Below are positions 19,209 to 27,090 of a DNA stretch of 64,000 bases, in pieces. The position numbers were made by a program, and so were the translations under genes. Numbering within the stretch: position 1 is the first letter of the stretch; each line of letters starts with the position of its first letter. Source of the stretch: Pseudorhodobacter aquimaris. Its GTDB lineage: Bacteria > Pseudomonadota > Alphaproteobacteria > Rhodobacterales > Rhodobacteraceae. The notes beneath the pieces were generated by a model. It saw nothing but the letters and a program-made list of their open reading frames with translations. It did no database searches and had not been told where the DNA came from. Where the stretch lies: NCBI RefSeq assembly GCF_001202025.1, contig NZ_LGHS01000041.1, positions 124,001 through 188,000 on the forward strand, given 5' to 3'.

Positions 19209-20423
19209 CTACAGTTTCGTGGCGACTAAGTAGCTGCCCCAATCATCCATCAACGTACGCCGCTTTTCAAACAGATCCGAGCGTGCATAAGCTGCTTCGG
19301 AGGCATCCTTGATGCTATGGGCAAGCGCAGCTTCGGCCACTTCGCGTGAAACGTTTGTCTTTTCCTGCACCCATGTGCGGAATGACGTTCTAAAGCCGTG
19401 AATATCAACATCAAAGCCCAGTTCCTTTACGAGCTTTGAAAGGGTCATGTCTGACAAGGGTTTGCCCTGCTTTGTCCCTGCAAACACAAGATCCCCGCCA
19501 TCGCTCAAGTCTTTAGCTTCCCGCAAGATATCTACGGCACGCGCACAAAGGGGAACACGGTGTTCGCGCTTCATTTTCATGCGCTGGGCGGGAATAACCC
19601 ATTCGGCCTGATTAGCAGGATTAGCGGAATTAGCAGGGGGGCTGTCGTCAAACGTGATTTCAGTCCAAACCGCTTCCCGAACTTCACCAGAGCGTGCCGC
19701 TGTCAGGATCAGGAACTCAAGAGCAAGCTTTGTGGTGCGTCCAGCGCCGGAAGCTTTCGCCACCTCAATGCAGGTCGCTACATCGCGATAAGACAGCGCC
19801 TTGCGGTGTTTCACTGCCTGGGTTTGCTTGGGAAGGGCTTGGCCTATGTTTTGGGCGGGATTGTCTTGCCGCCACCCTTGAGCAATGCCCCATTTCATCA
19901 CTGTGCCAATCCGTTGCCGTACCCGCCGCGCTGTTTCCTGCTTTGTAAGCCAGATCGGGGTAAGAACTGCCAGCACGTCTGCTGTCGTGATTTCACCAAT
20001 TTTATATTTCCCTAATGCGGGAAATGCGTATGTTTCCAGAGTGCTGATAAACTGCGCCGCGTGCTTGGGGTTTGACCAGCTTGGCTTTTGCAGTTCATGT
20101 ACCTTGCGGGCGGCTTCTTCAAAGGTCAGCACAGCTTGATTTTCGCGCTTGGCTTTCAGGGGATCGCCGCCAGAACGTGCAAGCTTTAGGTTTTGCAGTG
20201 CTGCTTCCCGCGCTTCGCCCAAACTTACTAGATCGGCACTGCCCAATCCCATTTCAGTGCGCTTGCCCCTAATCGTGATCCGTTGCACCCACTGCTTTGC
20301 GCCATTGGTTTTGACTTTGAGAAAAAGGCCATTACCATCGAAGTGCTTGCCTGCTTCTGTTGTCGTGCGGACAAAAGCGGCTGTCAGCGCCTTCTTCGGA
20401 GTTCGAATCCCTGTTTCAGCCAT
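19209..20423 (-). CDS. int: P4-type tyrosine integrase
   Basis: 404 residues. N-terminal arm-binding domain of the DUF4102 type (KHFDGNGLFLKVKTNGAKQW, then GLGSADLVSLGEAREAALQN), a SAM-like core-binding part (about 105-190), and the catalytic domain with Arg in ILTAARSGEVREAVWTEI, HxxR as HGFRTSFRTW, His in ALAHSIKDASEAAYARS and Tyr in the same segment. It catalyses recombination at tRNA-Ser. Two oddities: the first 8 codons coincide with a tRNA T-arm-like sequence (20401-20414), and codons for ANSANPANQ are made of the TGCTAATCC-type repeat (19610-19636). Its start codon lies beside the right paired octamer, so integrase binding could repress its own gene. Confidence 0.95.
   Translation of the reverse strand: MAETGIRTPKKALTAAFVRTTTEAGKHFDGNGLFLKVKTNGAKQWVQRITIRGKRTEMGLGSADLVSLGEAREAALQNLKLARSGGDPLKAKRENQAVLTFEEAARKVHELQKPSWSNPKHAAQFISTLETYAFPALGKYKIGEITTADVLAVLTPIWLTKQETARRVRQRIGTVMKWGIAQGWRQDNPAQNIGQALPKQTQAVKHRKALSYRDVATCIEVAKASGAGRTTKLALEFLILTAARSGEVREAVWTEITFDDSPPANSANPANQAEWVIPAQRMKMKREHRVPLCARAVDILREAKDLSDGGDLVFAGTKQGKPLSDMTLSKLVKELGFDVDIHGFRTSFRTWVQEKTNVSREVAEAALAHSIKDASEAAYARSDLFEKRRTLMDDWGSYLVATKL
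19610..19636 (-). repeat. TGCTAATCC-type short repeat cluster, copy 2, inside int
   Basis: On the minus strand CTGCTAATTCC, GCTAATCC, TGCTAATC, coding for ANSANPAN in the integrase. It differs from 14807-14832 by one substitution and one additional base. The reading frame is kept, so the repeat was accommodated as a linker between the conserved blocks of the catalytic domain. Confidence 0.7.
20401..20414 (+). repeat. tRNA T-arm-like sequence at the integrase start
   Basis: GTTCGAATCCCTGT is identical to 14149-14162 in the tRNA-Ser T-arm and continues TTCAGCCA in place of CTCTCCGCCA. On the coding strand it gives the integrase residues GIRTP. Together with attR (20570-20583) both halves of the tRNA 3' end are found at the right border but 170 bp apart. 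Confidence 0.6.
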
Positions 20424-20428
20424 CTAAC

Positions 20429-20448
20429 GATCCCCCAAATGATCCCCC
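20429..20448 (+). promoter_or_regulatory. Paired octamer, candidate integrase arm sites (right)
   Basis: GATCCCCC at 20429-20436 and 20441-20448 with a 4-bp spacer. Same unit, spacing and orientation as the left pair. It lies 5-25 bp upstream of the int start codon, where bound integrase would block its own expression. Confidence 0.6.
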
Positions 20449-20569
20449 ACTATATCCATGAATACACTAGATCTTACAGGAAGTCACGGCACATAAATTT
20501 ATGCTAATGCTCTGGCAATGCTAACTTTATTAGATTTTCTTGGACCGCTTTGGAAGTGAAGCAGGCAGA

Positions 20570-20583
20570 CTGTCTCTCCGCCA
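20570..20583 (+). repeat. attR: 14-bp direct repeat
   Basis: CTGTCTCTCCGCCA, exact copy of 14159-14172. It marks the right border of the element; the bases that follow are AT-rich chromosomal spacer. Confidence 0.85.
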
Positions 20584-21031
20584 TTACCTATTAAAACATT
20601 AGGTAAAATCGTATAGTTGCTAGCTTACCCCACATCACACCCCACAAAGAAAAAACGCTTGGGAACTGTTATGTTTTGCATTTGGTTGCATGGAATCGTT
20701 ACAGATATTTTTGTTACTTAACTTAGCGCACTGAGCTGGCCCTGATCTCGCTCCTGTTTAGTTCCCGTCCGCTCGCATGATGAGTGACCGCTTCGGGCCA
20801 TTCATGACTTTGGGTTTGCCCTCGACGAAAAGCGGAAACCGAACCTTTGCTGCGTGTGCGAATGAAGATTCCGATAGTCAACGGACAGGCAATTGCGGGC
20901 GGTGTAAAATTGGGTGTCCTTGGGCTTTTTGCCGTTCGGAGGGACGATGCCCGAAGAACTGGCGACGGAAATACCATGCTCTGGCGTATAATGGGTTGTC
21001 GCCACGGTTTCCGCCCGAAAGGCCTTAGTTT
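20584..21031. other. Gene-free stretch between attR and macA
   Basis: No convincing gene; several frames of 60-84 codons on both strands overlap and look like shadows. The right part should hold the macAB promoter. Confidence 0.55.
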
Positions 21032-22195
21032 ATGAAAACATTACGCATCCTGATTCCGCTCGTCTTAGCGTTGGCCGCGGTTGGTGGCTGGTTCTATTTG
21101 GCCCAGAACGAAGCCGAGGCCCCTCCGACGACGGCTCTTGTCAGACTTGGCACCGTTGAAGAGACGGTGCTGGCGTCGGGCACGATGGAGGCCAACCAAT
21201 TGGTCAGCGTTGGCGCACGGGTCTCGGGTCAGATCGAAACACTGGCAGTTGCCCTTGGTGACGAGGTCGAGAAGGGTGACCTGATTGCGCAGATCGACAG
21301 TCAGGACCAAGAGAATGCTGTGCTGACGGCAAAAGCGAATCTGGCCAATATAAAGGCCCAGATCGCCGCCAAGAATGCCAGTTTGGTCAAGGCCAAGCGG
21401 TCGCTGGACCGGCAGATAAAGCTGACCACCTCGGATTACGGCTCGAAGGAGGATCTTGAGGCAGCCCAGGCAGAGGTTGATGTCTACAAAGCCGAGCTTG
21501 ACGCGCTGGCCGCACAGCAAGAAAGCGTTGAAGTCACTGTATCAACTGCGCAAATTGCGCTTGACCGGACCAAGATCACTGCGCCGATTTCGGGGGCCGT
21601 CGTGGCAATCGTCAATGATGAAGGCCAGACGGTGAATGCCTCGCAAAGCGCGCCGACAATCGTCAAGCTTGCCGATCTGGACAGTATGGTGGTGAAGGCG
21701 GAAATTTCCGAGGCTGACGTGGTGCATGTGAAACCCGCGCAGCAAGTGTTCTTTACCATCTTGGGGGAGCCGGATCACAAATTCTCTGCCACAGTGCGCG
21801 CTGTCGAACCTGCGCCTTCGGCAATTGAGACCAGCGACACCATCTCGACCGATGTGGCGATTTATTACAATGGGTTGCTGGACGTGGACAATCCAGACCA
21901 TTTGTTGCGCATCGGCATGACCGCCGAAGTCTCGATCATTCTGAACAAGGCGGAAAACGTGTTGACCGTGCCGTCCTCGGCGCTGACCAATGACGCTGAT
22001 GGCGACACCGTCAAACTGTATGATGCCGCGGACGGCACAACGACGGTTGTGCCGGTTGAGGTCGGGCTGAACAACAAGATCAGGGCCGAGATCAAATCGG
22101 GCTTGGTTGAAGGCAACAGGGTTGTTACCGGCACTGCCGTCACGACCCCCAAGACGTCACAGAGCAATACCGGCATGCCTCGGGTGAGGATGTGA
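21032..22195 (+). CDS. macA: MacA-like periplasmic adaptor (HlyD family)
   Basis: 387 residues: N-terminal membrane anchor (LRILIPLVLALAAVGGWFYL), lipoyl/barrel-sandwich parts (SGTMEANQLVSVGARVSGQI, GDEVEKGDLIAQIDS), a coiled-coil hairpin (about 90-160, ENAVLTAKANLANIKAQIA), then LDRTKITAPISGAVVAIVND and a beta-barrel plus membrane-proximal domain. It links an inner-membrane MacB-type ABC pump to an outer-membrane channel; substrates are macrolides, peptides or glycolipids in known systems. The next gene, macB, starts 2 bp later but is frameshifted. No TolC-like gene is nearby. Confidence 0.9.
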   Translation: MKTLRILIPLVLALAAVGGWFYLAQNEAEAPPTTALVRLGTVEETVLASGTMEANQLVSVGARVSGQIETLAVALGDEVEKGDLIAQIDSQDQENAVLTAKANLANIKAQIAAKNASLVKAKRSLDRQIKLTTSDYGSKEDLEAAQAEVDVYKAELDALAAQQESVEVTVSTAQIALDRTKITAPISGAVVAIVNDEGQTVNASQSAPTIVKLADLDSMVVKAEISEADVVHVKPAQQVFFTILGEPDHKFSATVRAVEPAPSAIETSDTISTDVAIYYNGLLDVDNPDHLLRIGMTAEVSIILNKAENVLTVPSSALTNDADGDTVKLYDAADGTTTVVPVEVGLNNKIRAEIKSGLVEGNRVVTGTAVTTPKTSQSNTGMPRVRM

Positions 22196-22197
22196 CG

Positions 22198-24142
22198 ATG
22201 GAGGAACCGCTGATTTCCGCACGCGGGATCTCGCGCAGCTTTCAGGCTGGCGATGAAACCATCACAGTCCTGCGCGATGTTGATGTTGATATTGGCCGGG
22301 TGAGATGGTGGCGATCATCGGGGCTTCTGGCTCGGGTAAATCAACGCTGATGAACATCCTCGGCTGTCTCGACCGCGCCAGTTCGGGCAGCTACAGCTTT
22401 GCCGGTCAGGATGTCAGCGAACTTGGCCCCGATCAGCTTCCCAACTGCGGCGCGAGCATTTCGGCTTTATCTTCCAGCGCTATCAACTTTTGCCCGATCT
22501 TGACGCGGTGGGCAATGTCGAGGTGCCCGCGATCTATGCCGGTGAGGGCCGCGCAGATCGGCACAAGCGCGCCTCTGATCTTCTGGGCCAGCTTGGTCTG
22601 GCCGACCGGTTGGACCACCGCCCCGGCGAGCTTTCGGGGGGGCAACAGCAACGGGTTTCCGTGGCACGCGCGCTGATGAACGGCGGCGAGGTCATTCTGG
22701 CGGATGAGCCGACCGGGGCGCTTGATACCAAAAGCTCTCAGGAAATGATCGATCTGCTGTTGGAGCTGAACCGCAAAGGCCACACCATCGTCATGGTTAC
22801 CCATGACCCCGAGGTCGCCCAGCATGCCCATCGCACGATCGAGATTAGTGACGGGCGGATCATCTCGGATACACAGACGGCCGCCAAGGATGTAACGGAT
22901 GCCAACCGATTGGAGCACGCCCCGCGGAAAACGGGCACCGGGGCTGCGCTGTTGCGGCTGCGCGAGGCGTTTGAAATGTCGTTCAAGGCGCTTTTGGCGC
23001 ATCGGGTGCGCTCAATTCTGACGATGCTGGGCATCATCATCGGTATCGCATCAGTGGTGTTGGTTGTCGCATTGGGAACCGGCACCAAAGAAAAGGTGCT
23101 CGAAAGTATTTCATCGCTTGGGACCAGCACGATCACTGTTCGCTCGGGCACGGGGTTCGGCGCGCGCGATGCGGCCAAGGTGGAAACGCTGATGCCTTCG
23201 GATGCTGATGCGCTGGCGCTGCAACCCTATGCCGACAGTGTCTCGCCTTCAGTCGCGACCCAACGCAACGTTGTCTATCTCGGCACTGCCTCGGAGGCAG
23301 CCATCAACGGGGTGAGCGGGGATTATTTTCAGGTCCACAATTACATCACGGTGACCGGCAGCACCTTCGCCTCCGACGATGTTATCGACCGCAGCCAAGT
23401 CGCGGTGATCGACGAGGATACGAGCGACACGTTTTTCGACGCGGGCAATGACCCGGTTGGCAAGGTTTTGCTGCTGGGTGGCGTGCCGGTGCGCGTGATT
23501 GGGGTGGTGCGCTCCAGCGGGGCAAGCTTTGGCCCGGAATCACTGAATGTATGGGTGCCCTATACCACGGTGATGACGCGGATTTCCGGGCAGAATTTCC
23601 TTGATAGCGTCGAGGTGCGGGTGAGCGATGATTACGACACCACGAGTGCCGAGGCAGAGATCAACGCCTTGCTGACCACCCGCCACGGCACCAAGGATTT
23701 CTTCCTTTCAAACTCGGACACGATCCGCGATACGATGACCTCGACCACGGAAACGCTGACCTTGCTGGTGGCGATGATCGCTGTGATCTCGCTGATCTTG
23801 GGCGGGATCGGGGTGATGAATATCATGCTGGTATCCGTCACCGAGCGCACAAAAGAGATCGGCGTGCGCATCGCGATCGGGGCGCGGCGGTCGGATATTG
23901 TGGCGCAGTTCTTGATCGAAGCGGTGCTGGTGTGCCTAACAGGTGGCGTCATAGGGATCGCCGGAGCCCTGATCGGCGGGCAGATGGTGGGGTATTTCTC
24001 GTCCGATGTGCAGCTGAGTTTCTCGGCTACGGCGATTGTTCTGGCTTTCCTGTCCTCGACCCTGATCGGGATTACCTTTGGCTATTTGCCAGCGCGGGCG
24101 GCGGCAAGGCTCGACCCGGTAGTAGCGCTTAACCACGCGTGA
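22198..24142 (+). pseudogene. macB: MacB-like ABC transporter (ATPase-permease), two single-base deletions
   Basis: From ATG 22198 the frame reads MEEPLISARGISRSFQAG and on to VDIGR; one G is missing at 22300, after which the next frame gives [20 protein letters not shown] (Walker A) and ELGPDQL. A second base is missing near 22440, after which [20 protein letters not shown] continues to the end at 24142. Restoring both bases gives a normal MacB of about 648 residues: signature [15 protein letters not shown], Walker B VILADEPTGALD, four membrane segments (SILTMLGIIIGIASVVLVVA, then three near the C-terminus) and a large periplasmic domain between. A pseudogene, or sequencing errors. Confidence 0.88.
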
Positions 24143-24425
24143 GAGAAACCGGGTGCTATTATCGGTTAACGTGAACGTCCTACATCGCAAGTGGTGAGGA
24201 TTAAGGTGCCATCGCCACTGAAAATCACGACACAGCCTAAAACAGACGCGTGTCGCCGCGGCGCAATCCAGCTCGGCGTGAAGGCGATACTAGCCCAACT
24301 TGCAACCTTCCAGCCACCAAACTCGACCGTCCTAGCGCGGCATATCGCAAATAACTTCAAAGGTTCAGCGACGGAAACCCTTCGAGCACATGTTATAATA
24401 GCAGTTAACAAAGAGGCAGGACCCA

Positions 24426-24779
24426 ATGCAGCACCTAATGAAACGATGCGCCACTATTCTGGTCTTGGCAACGACAGCAGTCGCTGTTGTGCCAATGACG
24501 GCTATGGCGGACAAGGTCGTTATAAAGAAGGCCCCCTATAGCAATAACACCAAGGTGAAGATCCCCTATAGCCACGGCCCTAAGGTAAAGGTGGTGAAAC
24601 AGCAACGCCATCGGCATGCAGTTGGTTACCAATTCCGCAAGCAGGATATAATCGTTGTCAAAGACTGGAAAAAACGTGGCCTGCCGAACCCCGGTCGTAA
24701 CGAGGTTTACGTCTCTGATGGAAGCGATATCTACTTGGCGGTGGCTGCAACGCTTTTGGTTACAGCTTTGATTAACTAA
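24426..24779 (+). CDS. Small secreted protein, RcnB-like
   Basis: 117 residues with a good ribosome site (AGGCAGGA) 8 bp before the ATG. Signal peptide to about residue 28 (CATILVLATTAVAVVPMTAM, ending AMA-D). Mature part is basic with YSNNTKVKIPYSHGPKVKV and then the RcnB-like C-terminus (QDIIVVKDWKKRGLPNPGRN, EVYVSDGSDIYLAVAATLLV). RcnB-family proteins are periplasmic and affect Ni/Co homeostasis in E. coli; in Rhodobacterales such small proteins are common and their role is not established. Stands alone with 283 bp before it; a longer overlapping frame from 24191 is not supported. Confidence 0.7.
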   Translation: MQHLMKRCATILVLATTAVAVVPMTAMADKVVIKKAPYSNNTKVKIPYSHGPKVKVVKQQRHRHAVGYQFRKQDIIVVKDWKKRGLPNPGRNEVYVSDGSDIYLAVAATLLVTALIN

Positions 24780-25278
24780 GAAGCGCCCAGAGTATTTGAC
24801 TAGCGCTGTCCGCGCTGCGGTTATTCGTTTTCAGAAATGCTGTGTTGTCCACGCACGGAAGGAATGCGAAAGCTGCGGCGCGGCCAAAAGCGCACCGGTC
24901 AATGTCTCCTTTGGGCCGGGTGCTCTCCCCAGAAGCTTTTGGCAAAGGATGTTCACATGCCCCATTGGGCGAACAGCGCGCCAAATAATCATCAATCTCT
25001 ACTGCGCAGGACTGATTTAGTTTAGCGATCAAAGTCTATGTATCTTCATTTGCGCGTTCCGTACCCACGTAGTTGCCGTTGATGCGCTGCGCAGCGAAAG
25101 TGCGGTTTCCACCCTTCTTGGAAAAATGTTGCACGAAGGCAATTGGACCATTGCCAGATTTGCACCCGAATTGTTTATGAAAACTATGCGTGGTGAATCC
25201 GATGCTCATTTCTGCCATCAGAAACGCCTATTTTTTGACTATTATTCTAGCAGTTACAGTAGCTTATCCCGGCAGCAA
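24780..25278. other. Gene-free stretch after the RcnB-like gene
   Basis: About 500 bp, both strands checked. Frames up to 86 codons overlap each other, none with a ribosome site or a protein-like composition. Nothing functional is visible; it may be decayed coding sequence. Confidence 0.55.
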
Positions 25279-25845
25279 TCACCCCTCAATCTCGGCGCTC
25301 CAATAGAGATAGTCCAGCCATGTATTGTGAAGCTCTTCTTTTACCAAGGGCATTTTCCGTGCAATCCGGTCCAGCTCTGGCGGGGTTGGGCGAAATGGCG
25401 ATCTTAAAAGTTTCATTCTTGCCTCGCCCGGGGTTCTGTTCGCCTTTCTAAGGTTGTCGGGGCCACAAGAGGAGACAATATTTTCCCATGTTGAATGCCC
25501 GTTACGGCTTTTGGGCACGACATGGTCGAACGTCAGCTCATTGGCCGGGAGACGTTCTCCGCAATACTGGCATCTGAATTCGTCGCGCAGAAAGACGTTA
25601 TACCGCGAAAATGGCACATGTTTGCGTTTCCGGTAGCGTTTAAGCACGACAACGGCCGGCACCTCAAAGGCCTGTCGCTGGGTTTGGATCAGAACATCAT
25701 CATAGGATTTCACCTGGATCACCCGCTCTTGCATCACTGCGACCAGCGCTTGCTGCCAGCTCCAGGCTGATAGGGGAGCCCAGCTCAGGGGTTGGAAATC
25801 GGCGTTCAGGACAAGGGTTCTTAGGCCCGAGACAGAGGCGTTCAT
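25279..25845 (-). CDS. HNH endonuclease-domain protein
   Basis: 188 residues. The HNH fold lies at about 90-145: FRCQYCGERLPANELTFDHV, then VPKSRNGHSTWENIVSSC, with two CxxC-type zinc pairs (CQYC and the distal Cys) around the DHVVP motif. An N-terminal part beginning LRTLVLNADFQPLSWAPLSA is typical of a widespread single-copy family in alphaproteobacteria with unknown function, possibly DNA repair. The AAVVVLKRYRKRK stretch is basic. It is not next to a restriction methylase or phage genes. Confidence 0.9.
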   Translation of the reverse strand: MNASVSGLRTLVLNADFQPLSWAPLSAWSWQQALVAVMQERVIQVKSYDDVLIQTQRQAFEVPAVVVLKRYRKRKHVPFSRYNVFLRDEFRCQYCGERLPANELTFDHVVPKSRNGHSTWENIVSSCGPDNLRKANRTPGEARMKLLRSPFRPTPPELDRIARKMPLVKEELHNTWLDYLYWSAEIEG

Positions 25846-26033
25846 GCGATGCCCTCCGAAAAATGTACTGACGAAATCCGGCGGTCTGCCGCAGCCAAAA
25901 ATCGTCGCGTTTTGAGTGGCGTTATATCAAGATATGTCGTTACAAGAGTCATGATCGTTCCAAGCCATTGAGAGCATTGACGTAAAATGATTTGCACTAA
26001 GGTACTGACGTAAACAGAGATCCGCGCAAAAAC
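25846..26033. other. Upstream region of the HNH gene
   Basis: Short AT-richer leader between the terminator at 26036-26062 and the HNH start; probably holds its promoter. No gene. Confidence 0.5.
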
Positions 26034-26357
26034 AAAAAAGCGCGTCAAGCAGACGCGCTTTTGAAGTTTTGTGGAATGGGTCGGGATAAAGGCAAAGGGG
26101 ATGCGGATATGATACCTTTGACTCTGAGGGGGATGGTCCGGGTCAAAGGCAATTGTAGCAGGCATGGCCCTTATGGTCTCCATCCAGGGCCTGCGCGAGA
26201 TTGCGTCATCAAGGCGGTGTTTAAGCCCTGCCCCTACAACCGATATCCCGGACGGATGCAAAGCAACCGGCTCAGGCCTAAAGGTTGTTTTGATGTCGCA
26301 GCCCATCGTCTATCGCACTCTCCCAAGACCGTCGGGCGAGAGGCCCCACCCCTATGG
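26034..26357 (-). ncRNA. Candidate structured small RNA, 6S-like motif
   Basis: A promoter (26364-26391, facing left) and an intrinsic terminator (26036-26062) bracket about 320 nt without a believable gene. The transcript can form several stems with no mismatches: GGCCCT/AGGGCC with an inner ATGG/CCAT (26166-26191), CCTTTGAC/GTCAAAGG (26115-26149), and GGCCTG/CAGGCC joining 26272-26277 with 26186-26191 as an alternative. It contains CCTGAGCCG (26268-26276) and GGGCTTAAA (26220-26228), two segments that resemble conserved pieces of 6S RNA. tmRNA and RNase P signatures are absent. The existence of an RNA is moderately supported, its class is not. Confidence 0.5.
26036..26062 (-). terminator. 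Rho-independent terminator
   Basis: On the minus strand AAAAGCGCGTC, loop TGCTT, GACGCGCTTTT followed by more T (TTGTTTTT). The G/C stem is 7 bp, extended by A-T pairs on both sides. On + the T-run is only four, so the main direction is leftward, ending the transcript that begins near 26357. Confidence 0.8.
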
Positions 26358-26363
26358 AACCGG

Positions 26364-26391
26364 ACTATATATAGCGGTGATGATCTGACAA
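26364..26391 (-). promoter_or_regulatory. Candidate sigma70 promoter for the small RNA
   Basis: On - TTGTCA (26386-26391), 16-bp spacer, TATAGT (26364-26369) embedded in a TATATATAG stretch. It starts 40 bp after the esterase stop and there is no start codon with ribosome site downstream, in keeping with an RNA gene. Confidence 0.55.
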
Positions 26392-26430
26392 CCCTCTTTT
26401 TCCATTACCGGAGAAGCATAGAGCCGGATC

Positions 26431-27090
26431 TTATGCCGGCAGCCGTTCCTTTAGAAAGGCCAGCGCCACAGAGAGGCCGTCAGGGGCGATGCCATGGCCC
26501 GTCCCTTTCATAACATGGCCAAAGACCTCAAAGTCTGCAGCCACCAGCGCATTGCCGGCAAGGCCCATATCCTCAAAGGGAACAACCGGATCCTGATCGC
26601 CGTGGATCAACATCACGGGCGGTTTGACGCGGGCCTCATGCAACAGCTCGGGCGCAAGCAGCCTGCCGGAAAAGGCGACGACACCGGCCATTTCATATTT
26701 CCGGCGCGGCGCGATTTGCAGGCTCATCATCGAGCCTTGCGAAAACCCGACGAGGGCAAGCGCCTCGGGGTTCAGCCCCTCTTCGGCCAGCTTGTCATCG
26801 ATAAAGGCGTTCAGGTCGTCAGCAGCGGCCAGCAGGCCCTCGCGCGCGGCCTCTTCGGAAGAGCCGTCAATCCAGGGGATCGGGAACCATTGGCGACCCA
26901 TCGGCGCGCCGTTGCAGGGTTCGGGCGCGTCGGGGGAATAGAAAACCGTATCGGGCAGATGCTGCGAAAGCGGATCGGCCAGACCGAGCAAATCCGCCCC
27001 GTTCGCGCCATAACCGTGAACGAAAATGACCATGCTCTTGGCTTGGCCCTTTGTCGGCCCTTTGCGGTCGGAATTTAGGTTACGTGTCAT
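26431..27090 (-). CDS. Phospholipase/carboxylesterase-family alpha/beta hydrolase
   Basis: 219 residues from ATG 27090, which overlaps the stop of the glycosylase gene (ATGA); an upstream start in the same frame would lie inside that gene. Nucleophile Ser in ALALVGFSQGSMMSLQIAPR, Asp in MLIHGDQDPVVPFEDMGL, His in VMKGTGHGIAPDG, and the oxyanion-region VIFVHGYGANGADLLGLADP. Family members are soluble esterases acting on acyl esters or lysophospholipids. Coupled with the alkylation-repair gene, a usual Rhodobacterales pair. Confidence 0.92.
   Translation of the reverse strand: MTRNLNSDRKGPTKGQAKSMVIFVHGYGANGADLLGLADPLSQHLPDTVFYSPDAPEPCNGAPMGRQWFPIPWIDGSSEEAAREGLLAAADDLNAFIDDKLAEEGLNPEALALVGFSQGSMMSLQIAPRRKYEMAGVVAFSGRLLAPELLHEARVKPPVMLIHGDQDPVVPFEDMGLAGNALVAADFEVFGHVMKGTGHGIAPDGLSVALAFLKERLPA

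Larger units (their letters stand above)
14159..20583. mobile_element. 6.4-kb integrative element at tRNA-Ser(CGA), satellite-like
   Basis: Bounded by the 14-bp att repeats. Reading leftward from attR: P4-type integrase, unknown 258-residue protein, operator-like palindrome, AlpA regulator, 52-residue ORF, toprim primase, DUF3987 pseudogene; then two low-GC cargo genes beside the tRNA. No capsid, terminase, relaxase or type IV secretion genes. Integrase, AlpA and primase with small size fit a satellite or minimal integrative element rather than a full prophage or ICE. Its replication gene DUF3987 is frameshifted, so the element may now be stranded. Confidence 0.85.

Noticed and set aside
20723-21028. 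Overlapping frames upstream of macA
   Set aside because: Up to 84 codons on both strands, mutually overlapping, no ribosome site and no recognisable motif.
24191-24541. 116-codon + frame
   Set aside because: Overlaps the signal-peptide part of the RcnB-like gene in another frame, no ribosome site, no protein-like features.
25842-26306. 154-codon - frame ending with an ATGA overlap to the HNH start
   Set aside because: It would read through a strong terminator (26036-26062) and its composition is that of non-coding sequence; the overlap appears accidental.
26034-26357. tmRNA or RNase P RNA
   Set aside because: No tag-peptide reading frame, no T-arm/CCA piece and none of the conserved RNase P segments could be found.
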